Notes: generated by a model not told the origin, from the letters alone. Numbered from the stretch's first letter, positions 24,685 through 34,342 are shown. The stretch is DNA of 64,000 nucleotides from Streptomyces cinerochromogenes (GCF_014648635.1 NZ_BMRM01000017.1:124001-188000); one strand, 5' to 3'. Made by a program: numbers and translations.

Positions 24685-25206
24685 TATTCCGGGGCATCCC
24701 AAATAATTTGCACGTACCCGTCAGTTGCCGCTGATGCGTGGAGAGGAGGGCGGGTGCGCTGATCTGCGGAGAAGCGTCACAGCTCCTACCAAGCTGGTGC
24801 GTAGTCCGCGCTACGCCTCGCCCCGGAGCCCTGGTGCGACGACGGCCGGCCGCCGCGCAAGAGGTGTTTCGGCCGCGATCCACGCGCGGCCCTCACCCCG
24901 GACAGCGTCCACGGCCGTCGTGACGTTACCGCCTGCGGCCGCACCCCCCGCCACCGGCCCGCCCGAGCCTGCCGGGGCCGCCGCCGCGGGCTCCACCCCC
25001 TGGAACGGACACCGTAGGGCCGTCCGGATTGCGGGCACGTGAAATCTCGCCACACCCGCGTCCCGGGGCCAAGCCGGGCCCCACGACCCCTGGACGGCAC
25101 CGCGAGCCGGGAGTTAGGTGGCATACGTGGGAAGTGCGCGCGCACGGCACGGGGGCCACGCGACCGGGCGCAGCGGCGAACTGTCGGCGGATTGGGGCGC
25201 ATACCT
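24685..25206. other. Non-coding gap between the SprT-like and methyltransferase-like genes
   Basis: About 520 bases. The left end (24690-24735) is unusually AT-rich for this genome (CCCAAATAATTTGCACG), as expected for promoters. The rest has Streptomyces-like composition. A minus-strand open frame at 24811-25053 (80 codons, GTG start) has mostly G/C third positions but no ribosome binding site or recognised motif, so I do not call it. The right end carries the promoter of the gene at 25207. Confidence 0.5.
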
Positions 25207-26094
25207 ATGACACCTACGCTCGTGCGGCAGCACACGTCTCACGCGGACTCGGCACCCCGCGTGGACCTGAGCGCACGCGCGCGTGACTGGTCCGAGATCC
25301 AGGAGCGGATGCTCGTACCGCTCTACGAAGCCGTGTACGACCGACTCGACGTGGGCCCCGCCACCCGGCTGCTCGGCCTGCGCTGCGGTTCCGGACTCGC
25401 CCTGCTGATGGCGGCCTCCAGAGGCGCCGCGGTCACCGGTGTCGACAGCGCCTCCCCCGAGCGGCTCGCCCTCGCCCGCGAACGGCTGCTGCCCGACACC
25501 CCGCCCGGCCGGGCCGGAAGCCGCGGCGGCAGCGGCACGCGCGCGCGTACCCCCGCGAGGCTCGTCGCCGGCCCGCCCGCGGACGCGGCCGGAACCGACC
25601 CCGCCGGGTACACCCTCGTGACCGCCTTCGAGCCGATCGGCGGCCTCGCCGGCGACTCCGAGGGGCTCGGCGAACTCCTCGCCGACGCGCTGCCGCTGGC
25701 CGGACGCGGGGCCGCCGTGGTGCTGGCCGGCTGGGGACCACCGGAGCGCTGCACCACCTCCTCGGTGTTGCGGGTAGCCACCAAACTGGCCGATCCAGTG
25801 TGCGGCGCGCGCACCTGGCGGCCCGCCCGGCGTGACGACCTGGAGAAGGTCGCCGCACGGGCCGGGCTGAAACCGGACGGCTCGGGCCGGGTCGCCTGCC
25901 CCTTCGGGTACGCCGGCCTCGACAGCGCCGTCCGCGGACTGCTGTCCACCGGCCTGTTCGACGCCGCGATCACGGCCACGGACGCCAAACAGGTCGACAA
26001 GGAGCTTATGGAGGCCCTCCACCCGCACCGGCGCCCGGACGGCACCGTCTGGATGCCGAACGTCTTCCGCTACCTCATCGCCCGCGTGCCCTGA
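25207..26094 (+). CDS. Class I SAM-dependent methyltransferase-like protein
   Basis: A 295-residue protein with a degenerate Rossmann methyltransferase fold. Motif I reads LLGLRCGSGLALLMAASRG instead of LDLGCGTG, followed by acidic strand end GVDSASPERLALARERL. An inserted Gly/Arg/Ala-rich loop follows. Later blocks LVTAFEPIGGLAGDSEGLGELLADALPLAGRGAAVVLAGWG match motifs IV-V of small-molecule methyltransferases. It converges with ftsH2, with only three bases between the stops. Substrate unknown; loss of the motif I Asp/Gly pattern leaves real activity open. Confidence 0.8.
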   Translation: MTPTLVRQHTSHADSAPRVDLSARARDWSEIQERMLVPLYEAVYDRLDVGPATRLLGLRCGSGLALLMAASRGAAVTGVDSASPERLALARERLLPDTPPGRAGSRGGSGTRARTPARLVAGPPADAAGTDPAGYTLVTAFEPIGGLAGDSEGLGELLADALPLAGRGAAVVLAGWGPPERCTTSSVLRVATKLADPVCGARTWRPARRDDLEKVAARAGLKPDGSGRVACPFGYAGLDSAVRGLLSTGLFDAAITATDAKQVDKELMEALHPHRRPDGTVWMPNVFRYLIARVP

Positions 26095-26097
26095 GCC

Positions 26098-28032
26098 CTA
26101 CGGCTCCGGTTCCTTGGCCAGGCGGGGGATGCCGGCGATCCGGTACGCGTCCGCCTCCTCCAGCGTCTCCCGCTCCAGCAGCGCCAGCGCCAGCGCGTCC
26201 AGCTGGTCCCGGTGGTCGCGGAGCTTGCGGCACGCCTCCTCGTAGCAGTCGTCCACGATCCGCCGCATCTCCGCGTCGATCACGTCCAGCGTCTGCGGCG
26301 CGGCCGACAGCCCGTACGCCTGCTGGGCGTCGCTCGGCAGGGCGGACAGCCGGCCCACCCGTTCGCTCATCCCCCAGCGGGCCACCATCCCCCGCGCGAT
26401 ATTGGTGACCTGCTCCAGGTCGTTCTCCGCACCCGTCGTCACGACCCCGTAGACGACGTCCTCCGCCGCCATCCCGCCCAGGGCGCCGATGATCCGCCCG
26501 CGCAGGTACTCCTCGGAGTGCGCGTACCGCTCCACCTCCGGCGTGGACATGGTCACCCCGAGCGCCCGGCCGCGCGGCACGATCGTGATCTTGCGGACCG
26601 GGTCGGCGCCCGGCTGCAGCATGCCCAGCAGGGCGTGCCCGCTCTCGTGGTACGCGGTACGGCGACGGTCGTCCTCGGGCATGACCAGGGTCCGCTCGGC
26701 ACCCAGCTGCACCTTCTCCAGCGCCTCCGACAGGTCGGCGCCGGTCACCTCCTGCTGCTTGCGCTTGACCGCGAGCAGAGCGGCCTCGTTGGCGAGATTG
26801 GCCAGATCCGCGCCGGTCATGCCCGGGGTCACCCGGGCCATCTGGGCCAGGTCCACATCGGGCGCGAGCGGGATCTGCCGGGTGTGGATCCGCAGGATCG
26901 ACTCACGGCCGGCCCGGTCCGGCGGGGCCACGGTGACCACCCGGTCGAAACGGCCGGGGCGGGTCAGCGCCGGATCCAGGATGTCCGCCCGGTTGGTCGC
27001 CGCGATGACGATCACACCCTCGGACCCCGAGAAGCCGTCCATCTCCGTGAGGATCTGGTTCAGCGTCTGCTCACGCTCGTCGTGACCGCTCATCGACGCG
27101 CCCCCGCCCCGCGCGCGGCCGATGGTGTCGATCTCGTCGATGAAGATGATCGACGGCGCCACCTTGCGGGCCTCGGCGAACAGCTCCCGGACCCGGGACG
27201 CGCCCACGCCCACGATCATCTCGATGAACTCCGACGCCGAGGCCGAGAAGAACGGCACCCCGGCCTCACCCGCGACGGCCCGCGCGAGCAGCGTCTTGCC
27301 GGTGCCGGGCGGCCCGGCCAGCAGCACCCCGCGGGGCAGCTTCGCGCCCATCCTGCGGTAGACGTCGGGGTGCTCCAGGAAGTCCACGACGTCGTCCAGC
27401 TCGCCCTTGACCTCGTCGATGCCGGCCACGTCGGCGAAGGTCGTGCGCTCGGTGTCCGGCAGCAGCCCGACCGGCTTCGGCGGCGACCGGCGGCCGAACA
27501 GACCGCCCGCACCGGGCAGCATGCCGCCGAGCCGGCGTTGCACGAGGACCCACACCACGACCAGGACCGCGATCGGGATCAGCGAGATCAGCACGTTGGA
27601 CAGCAGACTGCGTTCCTGCACCACCGGCCGCGCGGTCACCGTGACACCGTGGCTGCTCAGGTTCTGCCACAGCCTGTCGTCCGCGAAGGCCGGCCGCTGC
27701 GTCTTGAACTTGGTGTACTCGCCACCGCCCTCCGGATCGTGGCGGGGACTTCTCAGCTGGCCCTGGATCGCGTCGCCCTTGGAGTAGATCTTGGCGACGT
27801 TGCCGTCGGCGACCTCCCTGCTGAACTGCGTGTAGGAGATCGTCGGCTCGTTGCCCTGGCCGAAGTAGTGCAGCCCGACATACGCCAGCACGAAGACGAT
27901 CACCGCGGTGGCGAGCAGCCCCCACCATTTCCCGCCCGGGAGCCCCCCGCCGCGCCGGGGCGCCTCGTCCGGGGTGCCCTCGGCGCGCCACGGCTGATCA
28001 GGGGCCTTGCGGGGTGGCGCCGCATTGCTCAT
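26098..28032 (-). CDS. FtsH-family AAA+ zinc metalloprotease (second paralog)
   Basis: Membrane-anchored ATP-dependent protease of 644 residues. Two membrane helices (about 37-57 and 148-168) flank an extracytoplasmic FtsH-ext domain. The AAA+ module has Walker A GPPGTGKT, Walker B IIFIDEIDTIG, and the SRH region ATNRADILDPALTRPGRFDR. The zinc-protease motif HESGH lies at 462-466. The familiar actinobacterial FtsH lies near folE/hpt, not ffh, so this is likely a paralog. Its tail is short and lacks the long acidic extension of the main actinobacterial FtsH. It lies 129 bases downstream of ffh with a terminator between. Confidence 0.93.
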   Translation of the reverse strand: MSNAAPPRKAPDQPWRAEGTPDEAPRRGGGLPGGKWWGLLATAVIVFVLAYVGLHYFGQGNEPTISYTQFSREVADGNVAKIYSKGDAIQGQLRSPRHDPEGGGEYTKFKTQRPAFADDRLWQNLSSHGVTVTARPVVQERSLLSNVLISLIPIAVLVVVWVLVQRRLGGMLPGAGGLFGRRSPPKPVGLLPDTERTTFADVAGIDEVKGELDDVVDFLEHPDVYRRMGAKLPRGVLLAGPPGTGKTLLARAVAGEAGVPFFSASASEFIEMIVGVGASRVRELFAEARKVAPSIIFIDEIDTIGRARGGGASMSGHDEREQTLNQILTEMDGFSGSEGVIVIAATNRADILDPALTRPGRFDRVVTVAPPDRAGRESILRIHTRQIPLAPDVDLAQMARVTPGMTGADLANLANEAALLAVKRKQQEVTGADLSEALEKVQLGAERTLVMPEDDRRRTAYHESGHALLGMLQPGADPVRKITIVPRGRALGVTMSTPEVERYAHSEEYLRGRIIGALGGMAAEDVVYGVVTTGAENDLEQVTNIARGMVARWGMSERVGRLSALPSDAQQAYGLSAAPQTLDVIDAEMRRIVDDCYEEACRKLRDHRDQLDALALALLERETLEEADAYRIAGIPRLAKEPEP

Positions 28033-28089
28033 ACCTGGACGTTACGACACACAGCGGGCCTCGGCACACGCAAGGACCGGCACACGCGA

Positions 28090-28119
28090 AGGGGCGCCCC
28101 CGCGGAAGGGAGCGCCCCT
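28090..28119 (-). terminator. Terminator hairpin after ffh
   Basis: AGGGGCGC at 28090-28097 and GCGCCCCT at 28112-28119 form a stem with a 14-base loop. On the minus strand it is 42 bases after the ffh stop and is followed by TCGCGTGTG. Confidence 0.75.
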
Positions 28120-28161
28120 GGCGTCGTACGAACGGAACCCGGCCCGGGAACCTCCGGGACC

Positions 28162-29709
28162 TCAGCCCATGAACTTCTTGAACTCGTCCGGCAGCTCGAA
28201 GTCCTGGCCGCCCTGCTGGCCCGGCAGCCCGAGCGCGCCACCCTGCGCGGCGGCCTCCCGGCGCTGCGCCGCCTCCAGCTCCTGCTGCTTGCGCTTCATC
28301 GGGTTGCCGGAGCGCTGCTTGCCCTTGCCCTTCTTCTGCTGCTTCTTCTGCCGGCCGGGACCGCCGCCCATGCCCGGGAGCCCCGGCATGCCCGGCATAC
28401 CGCCCTGGGCCATGCGGGACATCATCTTGCGCGCCTCGAAGAACCGCTCCACCAGGCCCTTCACCGCGCTGACCTCGACACCGGAACCCCGGGCGATACG
28501 TGCACGGCGGGAGCCGTTGATGATCGTCGGGTCCTGGCGCTCGGCCGGCGTCATCGACTTGATGATCGCGGCGGTACGGTCGACGTCCCGCTCGTCCAGG
28601 TTGGCGATCTGGTCCTTGATCTGGCCCATGCCCGGGAGCATGCCGAGCAGCTTGCTGATGCTGCCCATCTTCCTGACCTGCTCCATCTGGGACAGGAAGT
28701 CGTCCAGGGTGAAGTCCTGGCCCTTCTTGGACGCCAGCTTCGAGGCCATCTTCTGGGCCTCTTCCTGGCTGAACGTCTTCTCCGCCTGCTCGATCAGGGT
28801 GAGCAGGTCACCCATGTCGAGGATGCGGGAGGCCATCCGGTCCGGGTGGAACGCGTCGAAGTCGTCCAGCTTCTCGCCGTTCGACGCGAACATGATCGGC
28901 TTGCCGGTGATCTGCCGGATCGACAGCGCGGCACCACCGCGGGCGTCGCCGTCGAGCTTGGAGAGGACCACGCCGTCGAAGCCGACGCCGTCGCGGAACG
29001 CCTCGGCGGTGTTGACGGCGTCCTGACCGATCATGGCGTCGACGACGAAGAGGATCTCGTCGGGGCTGACCGCGTCCCGGATGTCCGCGGCCTGCTGCAT
29101 CATCTCGGCGTCGATACCGAGGCGGCCGGCGGTGTCCACGATCACGATGTCGTGGACCTTGGACTTCGCGAAGTCGATGGAGTCCTTGGCGACCTTCACC
29201 GGGTCGCCGACGCCGTTGCCCGGCTCCGGCGCGTACACGGCCACACCGGCGCGCTCGGCGACGACGCTCAGCTGGTTCACGGCGTTGGGGCGCTGGAGGT
29301 CGGCGGCGACCAGCAGCGGGGAGTGGCCCTGCTCCTTCAGCCACCGGCCGAGCTTGCCCGCGAGGGTGGTCTTGCCGGCACCCTGGAGACCGGCCAGCAT
29401 GATCACGGTGGGCGGCTGCTTGGCGAAGCGGAGCCGGCGGGTCTCGCCGCCCAGGATGGTGATCAGCTCGTCGTTGACGATCTTGAGAACCTGCTGGGCG
29501 GGGTTCAGCGCCTTGGAGACCTCGGCCCCGAGCGCACGCTCCTTGACGTTCTTGATGAACGTGCGGACCACAGGCAGCGCCACATCCGCCTCGAGCAGCG
29601 CGATACGGATCTCGCGCGCCGTGGCGTCGATGTCCGCTTCGCTCAGCCGGCCCTTCCCGCGGAGGTTTTTGAAAGTCGCGCTGAGGCGGTCGGAGAGAGT
29701 ATCGAACAC
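28162..29709 (-). CDS. ffh: Signal recognition particle protein Ffh
   Basis: SRP54 GTPase that brings nascent membrane proteins to FtsY and SecYEG. It has 515 residues from a GTG at 29709 (VFDTLSDRLSATFKNLRGKG). The N domain is followed by the G domain: G1 GLQGAGKTT, G3 DTAGR, G4 TKLDGDARG-like SKLDGDARGG. The Met-rich M domain that binds 4.5S RNA contains GSRRARIARGSG. The C-terminus has a methionine/glycine-rich hinge and a Lys/Gln-rich tail. FtsY, its receptor, is encoded at 37268-38470. Confidence 0.97.
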   Translation of the reverse strand: MFDTLSDRLSATFKNLRGKGRLSEADIDATAREIRIALLEADVALPVVRTFIKNVKERALGAEVSKALNPAQQVLKIVNDELITILGGETRRLRFAKQPPTVIMLAGLQGAGKTTLAGKLGRWLKEQGHSPLLVAADLQRPNAVNQLSVVAERAGVAVYAPEPGNGVGDPVKVAKDSIDFAKSKVHDIVIVDTAGRLGIDAEMMQQAADIRDAVSPDEILFVVDAMIGQDAVNTAEAFRDGVGFDGVVLSKLDGDARGGAALSIRQITGKPIMFASNGEKLDDFDAFHPDRMASRILDMGDLLTLIEQAEKTFSQEEAQKMASKLASKKGQDFTLDDFLSQMEQVRKMGSISKLLGMLPGMGQIKDQIANLDERDVDRTAAIIKSMTPAERQDPTIINGSRRARIARGSGVEVSAVKGLVERFFEARKMMSRMAQGGMPGMPGLPGMGGGPGRQKKQQKKGKGKQRSGNPMKRKQQELEAAQRREAAAQGGALGLPGQQGGQDFELPDEFKKFMG

Positions 29710-29781
29710 GGCGGCTTCGGTCCTCGGAGTCGGGGGCGGTCTGAGCGTCTTCCAGGGTATCTGGCCCGACAAGGTAACGGT

Positions 29782-29809
29782 CCCCGCCCGCCGCAATCGG
29801 CGGGCGGGG
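29782..29809 (-). terminator. Terminator hairpin after glnD
   Basis: A perfect 12-base stem, CCCCGCCCGCCG / CGGCGGGCGGGG, with a four-base loop (CAAT). It lies about 120 bases after the glnD stop and 73 bases before ffh. It is the strongest hairpin in this gap and should end the amtB-glnK-glnD transcript. Confidence 0.85.
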
Positions 29810-29929
29810 GCGCTTTCCCCGCGGGCACGGGGGCCACGCAGCGTCCGCGGCGGCCTCGAAGAGGCGTCCCGGACCGTCTCCGCGTCCGCGGAGACCACAC
29901 ACCGGGCAACCGCGGCAACGGCCCGGAGG

Positions 29930-32437
29930 TCACGCCCGCAGCGTCTCCTCCAGCACCCCCGCCAGTGACGAGGCGTCCCCGGGGGGCAGCGGCGCGCCCG
30001 TGCCGGTCGTGACGTAGAACGCGTCCACGGCGTTCGCCCCCAGCGTCGACACGTGCATGCTCCGCACCCGTACGCCCGCCTTCTCCAGGGCCGTCCCGAT
30101 GCGGTGGAGCAGGCCCGGGGCGTCCTGGGCGCGGACCTCGATGACCGTGGCGTGGTGGGAGGCGGCCGGGGCGACCGTGACCCTCGCGGGCGGGGCCGTC
30201 CAGCCGCGGCGGCGGGGGTAGGCCGCGTCGCGTTCGGCGAGCCGGCCGGCGATGTCGAGGCTGCCGTCGAGGGCGCGGACGAGGTCGGTGCGCAGCCGGG
30301 CCGCCTGGGGCAGGGAGCCGTACTCGGCGGCGACCCGCCAGTTGAGGAGGAGGACCGTGCCGTCGTCGTCCACGTCGTGCGGCAGGCTGAGGGCGCGCAG
30401 CTCCGCCGTGCGGACGGTGAGGCGGTGGACGGCGAGGACGCCGGCGACCGCGGGGAGGACGCCGGGCTGGTCGGGTACGGCGATGAGGAGTTCGACGCCG
30501 AGGGGCTCCGGATCGCCGGACGGCTCCTCACCGGTGACCGGTTCGGTCTGGGCGGACAGGGCGAGGACCGGGCCGCCGGTGCGGAAGGCCTCGATGGCGA
30601 GGCGTTCCTGTGCGGCGGTGGGCGCGGCCGGCTCGGGCTCCTCGGGGACGTCCCCGGCGAGCACGGCGGAGACGCGGCGGACGAGGTCGGCGACGAGGGA
30701 GCCGCGCCAGGAGGACCAGGCGGCCGGGCCGGTGGCGAGGGCGTCGGCCTCGGTGAGGGCGTGCAGCAGTTCCAGGGTGCTCTGGGTGCCGACGGCCTCG
30801 GCGACGGAGCGGACGGTGGCGGGATCGTCCAGGTCACGGCGGGTGGCCGTCTCGATGAGCAGCAGGTGGTGGCGGACCAGGAGGGACAGTACGGCGACGT
30901 CCGAGCGGTCGAAGCCGATGCGTGCGGCGACGTCCTTGGCGATGATCTCGCCGGCCACCGAGTGGTCGCCGGGCCAGCCCTTGCCGATGTCGTGCAGCAG
31001 GGCGGCGACGAGGAGCAGGTCGGGGCGGCTGACGCGGCGGGTGAACTCGGAGGCGCGGACCGCGGTCTCGATCAGGTGGCGGTCCACGGTCCACACGTGC
31101 ACGGCGTTGCGCTGCGGCCGGCAGCGGACCCGCTCCCAGTCCGGCAGCAGGCGGCTGACCAGGCCCTCGGCCTCCAGGGCCTCCCAGACCTCGACCGTGG
31201 GGCTGCCGGAGCCGAGGAGCGTGACCAGCTGTTCGCGGGCCTCGGCGGGCCAGGGCGTGGGCAGGGGGCGGGCGGTGGCGGCCAGGCGCCGTACGGCGTG
31301 CAGGGAGAGCGGGAGGCCGGCCTGGGCGGCGGCGGCCGCGGCACGCAGCGGGAGCACGGGGTCGCGTTCGGGGCGTGCGGTGCGTGCCAGCACCACCTCG
31401 CCGTCCTGTTCCACGACGCCTTCGGCCAGGGGCGACCGTTCGGTGACCGGTTTGCCGCCACCGAGCGCCCGCCCGTCGCCCGCCACCGCCCTTCTGAGGA
31501 AGTCGCTTCGCTCCCTCGCCAGTTTGCGCAGCCGTGGCCGCACGGCGCGCGAGCGCAGCACGCGCCCCACTTCGCGCCAGGTGACGTCGCTGGCGTAGGC
31601 GATGACGCGGGCCGCTTCGTAGACCTGACGCAGGAGGGTGTCGGCGTCGAGCAGGTCCAGCTCGGCGGCGACCTGGTCCTGCTCCTGGAGGGCGAGCCGG
31701 TCGGTGGCGCGGCCGGTGGCCAGGTGGAGGGCGTCGCGGACGTCGAGGAGGCGGCGGCGGGCGTCGGCGAGGCCCTCGCGCGGGGCGTCGGCGAGCCAGG
31801 AGGCGGCGACGGCGCGCAGGGCGGTGGCGTCGCGCAGGCCGCCGCGGGCCTCCTTGAGGTCGGGTTCCAGCAGGTACTGGAGTTCACCCTGGCGGGCGGC
31901 GCGTTCGGCGCACAGTTCCTGGAGTTCGGGGAGGCGTCCGGGGGCCTGGTTGCGCCAGTCGGCGAGGGCGGTGGTGCGCAGTCCGGCGGTGAGGGCGGGG
32001 TCGCCGGCGAGGTGGCGGGCGTCCAGCAGGCCGAGGTGGACCTTGAGGTCCTCGCCGGCGGTTCTGCGGGCCTCGGCGGGGGTGCGCACGGAGTGGTCGA
32101 GGGAGAGGCCGAGGTCCCAGACGGGGTACCAGAGCCGGTCGGCGAGGGCGGCGACCGCGTCGGGGGCGGAGCCGTCGTGCAGCAGGACGAGGTCGAGGTC
32201 GCTGCGCGGGGAGAGTTCCCCGCGGCCGTAGCCGCCGACGGCGACCAGCGACACGCCCCGCGTTCCGGCCGCCGCCGCGGTGAACAGTCCGGCGAGCCAG
32301 TCGTCGGTCAGTTCGGCGAGGGCGGTACGGCGCGGCGGCCCGGACCGCGCCCCCTCGGTGAGGAGGCGCAGCCGGGCCGCCGCGTAGCCGCCGGGCCCCG
32401 AGTCTTCCGTCTGTTCGCGCACATCCGCTCCGGTCAC
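29930..32437 (-). CDS. glnD: PII nucleotidyltransferase/hydrolase GlnD
   Basis: Nitrogen sensor enzyme of 835 residues. In Streptomyces GlnD adenylylates GlnK at Tyr51 (rather than uridylylating it). The N-terminal nucleotidyltransferase motif is VAVGGYGRGELSPRSDLDLVLL. An HD phosphohydrolase domain has LLHDIGKGWPGDHS. Two C-terminal ACT domains (starting near VELLIAVPDQPGVLP and VIEVRAQDAPGLLHR) sense glutamine. The start is a GTG at 32437, 70 bases after glnK in the same operon. Confidence 0.95.
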   Translation of the reverse strand: MTGADVREQTEDSGPGGYAAARLRLLTEGARSGPPRRTALAELTDDWLAGLFTAAAAGTRGVSLVAVGGYGRGELSPRSDLDLVLLHDGSAPDAVAALADRLWYPVWDLGLSLDHSVRTPAEARRTAGEDLKVHLGLLDARHLAGDPALTAGLRTTALADWRNQAPGRLPELQELCAERAARQGELQYLLEPDLKEARGGLRDATALRAVAASWLADAPREGLADARRRLLDVRDALHLATGRATDRLALQEQDQVAAELDLLDADTLLRQVYEAARVIAYASDVTWREVGRVLRSRAVRPRLRKLARERSDFLRRAVAGDGRALGGGKPVTERSPLAEGVVEQDGEVVLARTARPERDPVLPLRAAAAAAQAGLPLSLHAVRRLAATARPLPTPWPAEAREQLVTLLGSGSPTVEVWEALEAEGLVSRLLPDWERVRCRPQRNAVHVWTVDRHLIETAVRASEFTRRVSRPDLLLVAALLHDIGKGWPGDHSVAGEIIAKDVAARIGFDRSDVAVLSLLVRHHLLLIETATRRDLDDPATVRSVAEAVGTQSTLELLHALTEADALATGPAAWSSWRGSLVADLVRRVSAVLAGDVPEEPEPAAPTAAQERLAIEAFRTGGPVLALSAQTEPVTGEEPSGDPEPLGVELLIAVPDQPGVLPAVAGVLAVHRLTVRTAELRALSLPHDVDDDGTVLLLNWRVAAEYGSLPQAARLRTDLVRALDGSLDIAGRLAERDAAYPRRRGWTAPPARVTVAPAASHHATVIEVRAQDAPGLLHRIGTALEKAGVRVRSMHVSTLGANAVDAFYVTTGTGAPLPPGDASSLAGVLEETLRA

Positions 32438-32507
32438 CCGGCGACTCCTGTTCCGTTTCCCCTTGTGTCCCTGACGGGGGTGTGCCCCTGACGGGGATTC
32501 TGGTGCG

Positions 32508-32846
32508 TCAGAGGGCGTCCGGCCCGCGCTCGCCCGTGCGGACCCGTACGGCGGTCTCGACGGGCAGGGACCACACCTTGCCGTCCCCGATCTTGCCGGT
32601 GCGGGCCGCCTTGACGATGACCTCGATCAGCTGTTCGGCGTCGTCGTCCTCGGCGAGGACCTCGATGCGGATCTTGGGGACGAGGTCGACGGTGTACTCG
32701 GCTCCCCGGTAGACCTCGGTGTGTCCGCGCTGCCGGCCGTAGCCGCTGGCCTCGGTGACCGTGAGCCCGTGGACGCCGAAGGCCTGGAGGGCTTCCTTGA
32801 TCTCGTCGAGCCGGTGGGGCTTCACGACGGCGGTGATGAGCTTCAT
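32508..32846 (-). CDS. glnK: PII signal-transduction protein GlnK
   Basis: Trimeric nitrogen regulator of 112 residues. It begins MKLITAVVKPHRLDEIKEAL. The T-loop GYGRQRGHTEVYRGAEYTVD carries Tyr51, the residue modified by GlnD in Streptomyces. The C-terminal TGKIGDGKVW is the PII signature 2. Its ATG overlaps the amtB stop by four bases (ATGA), the usual coupling of AmtB and GlnK, which blocks the ammonium channel when nitrogen is plentiful. It is controlled with amtB by GlnR. Confidence 0.98.
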   Translation of the reverse strand: MKLITAVVKPHRLDEIKEALQAFGVHGLTVTEASGYGRQRGHTEVYRGAEYTVDLVPKIRIEVLAEDDDAEQLIEVIVKAARTGKIGDGKVWSLPVETAVRVRTGERGPDAL

Positions 32847-34180
32847 GCGTCCACCTTCTTGTTCTGCGCGGCGGCCAGGGCCGGGGCGGCGAGGGTCCCG
32901 GTGACACCGCCGCCGGCGCCGCTGAAGTCGTATGCGGTCTCGGCGTGCTCGGCCTGGTCGATGCCGGAGATCTCCTCGTCCTCGGTGACGCGCATGCCGA
33001 GGGTCTTGTCGAGGAGGAAGGCGAGGACGGCGGAGACGACCAGGGAGTAGGCGAGGACCGCGCCGACGCCGGCGCACTGCTTCCACAGCTGGGTCCAGGT
33101 GTGGTCGCCGTAGAAGACGCCGGTGGCGGTGGACTGGCCCTTGCCGGTGGCGAAGAAGCCGATCAGCAGGGAGCCGATGATGCCGCCGACCATGTGGACG
33201 CCGACGACGTCGAGGGAGTCGTCGTAGCCGAACTTGAACTTCAGGCCGACGGCCGCGGCGCAGGCGACGCCGGCGACGGCTCCGACGGCGATCGCGCCGA
33301 GCGGGGAGACCGCGCCGCCGGACGGGGTGATGGCGACCAGGCCGGCGACCGCGCCGGAGGCGGCGCCGAGGGTGGTGAACGCGCCGTGCCGGATCTTCTC
33401 GTAGGCGAGCCAGGCGAGCATGGCGGCGGCGGTGGCGACCTGGGTGTTGACGAACATCAGCGCGCCCACGCCGTCGTCGTTGCCGAGCCAGGAGCCGGCG
33501 TTGAAGCCGAACCAGCCGAACCAGAGCAGGCCGGCGCCGAGCATGACCAGCGGGAGGCTGTGCGGGCGCATGGGGTCGCGCTTGAAGCCGACGCGCTTGC
33601 CGATGACGAGGATGACGCCGAGCGCGGCCGCACCCGCGTTGATGTGGACCGCCGTACCGCCCGCGAAGTCGATGACGCCGAGCTTGTAGGCCCAGCCGTC
33701 GGCGCCCCAGACCCAGTGGGCGACCGGGACGTAGACGATCGTGGCCCACAGGGCGACGAAGAGGGCCCAGGCGGAGAACTTGACCCGGTCGGCGAGGGCG
33801 CCGCTTATCAGGGCCGGCGTGATGATCGCGAACATCAGCTGGAAGACCATGAAGACGAAGACCGGGATGGTGTAGCCGTCCCAGAGTTCCGTCAGGCCGA
33901 CGTTGCTGAGCCCGATCCAGTCGGCGTTGAAGCCGAGGAGACCGTTGCCGGTGCCGAAGGCGAGGGAGAAGCCGTAGAGCACCCACAGGATGGTGACGAT
34001 CCCGAGGCTGATGAAGCTCATCATCAGCATGTTCAGGGTGCTCTTGACGCGGACCATGCCTCCGTAGAAGAAGGCGAGTCCCGGGGTCATGAGCATCACC
34101 AGGGCGGAACAGATGAGCATGAAGCCTGTGTTGGCGGACGACAGTTTCGTGTCCGCCGCAAGCATGATGGCTGGTGCCAT
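32843..34180 (-). CDS. amtB: Ammonium transporter AmtB
   Basis: Ammonium/ammonia channel of 445 residues with about eleven membrane helices, from MAPAIMLAADTK; GAGGAG precedes the ATG. Conserved pore features include FFYGGMVRVKSTLNML, VPVAHWVWGADGWAYKLGVIDFAGGTAVHINAG and the DVVGVHMVGGIIGSLL segment with the second pore histidine. A cytoplasmic C-terminus, LGMRVTEDEEISGIDQAEHAETAYDF, is the GlnK-contact region. It is first in the amtB-glnK-glnD operon; a GlnR operator lies about 130 bases upstream. Confidence 0.97.
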   Translation of the reverse strand: MAPAIMLAADTKLSSANTGFMLICSALVMLMTPGLAFFYGGMVRVKSTLNMLMMSFISLGIVTILWVLYGFSLAFGTGNGLLGFNADWIGLSNVGLTELWDGYTIPVFVFMVFQLMFAIITPALISGALADRVKFSAWALFVALWATIVYVPVAHWVWGADGWAYKLGVIDFAGGTAVHINAGAAALGVILVIGKRVGFKRDPMRPHSLPLVMLGAGLLWFGWFGFNAGSWLGNDDGVGALMFVNTQVATAAAMLAWLAYEKIRHGAFTTLGAASGAVAGLVAITPSGGAVSPLGAIAVGAVAGVACAAAVGLKFKFGYDDSLDVVGVHMVGGIIGSLLIGFFATGKGQSTATGVFYGDHTWTQLWKQCAGVGAVLAYSLVVSAVLAFLLDKTLGMRVTEDEEISGIDQAEHAETAYDFSGAGGGVTGTLAAPALAAAQNKKVDA

Positions 34181-34306
34181 CGGCGTCTCCTCGTCGGTTG
34201 GTGCGGCTCCGTGCGGGCGGTGCCTGAGCGGTCCGGTCGGGTGAGGGGTGGGCCGGTTATGCGCCATGAGACTGGCGCAGCGCGGTTTCGGTGGAGGCCC
34301 CTCGTT

Positions 34307-34342
34307 GTTTCGCCGGGGTGACAAGGGCGTCCTGCGTGTTAC
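34307..34342 (-). promoter_or_regulatory. GlnR operator of the amtB-glnK-glnD operon
   Basis: On the minus strand there are two consecutive GlnR half-site pairs. GTAAC, six bases, GACGC (34327-34342) is followed by GTCAC, six bases, GAAAC (34307-34322), with four bases between the pairs. This matches the GlnR pattern gTnAc-n6-GaAAc well for the second pair and in part for the first. Under nitrogen limitation GlnR would activate amtB here. The whole gap, 34181-34569, holds no gene. Confidence 0.8.

Noticed and set aside
24811..25053. Minus-strand 80-codon open frame in the gap before the methyltransferase-like gene
   Set aside because: GTG start without ribosome binding site, alanine/glycine-rich, no recognised motif; possible but not supportable from the sequence alone.
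26212..30012. Very long plus-strand open frame opposite ftsH2 and ffh
   Set aside because: It is a GC-bias shadow of the real minus-strand genes; its translation is rich in Arg, Gly, His and Val with no domain, and both opposite genes are unmistakable.
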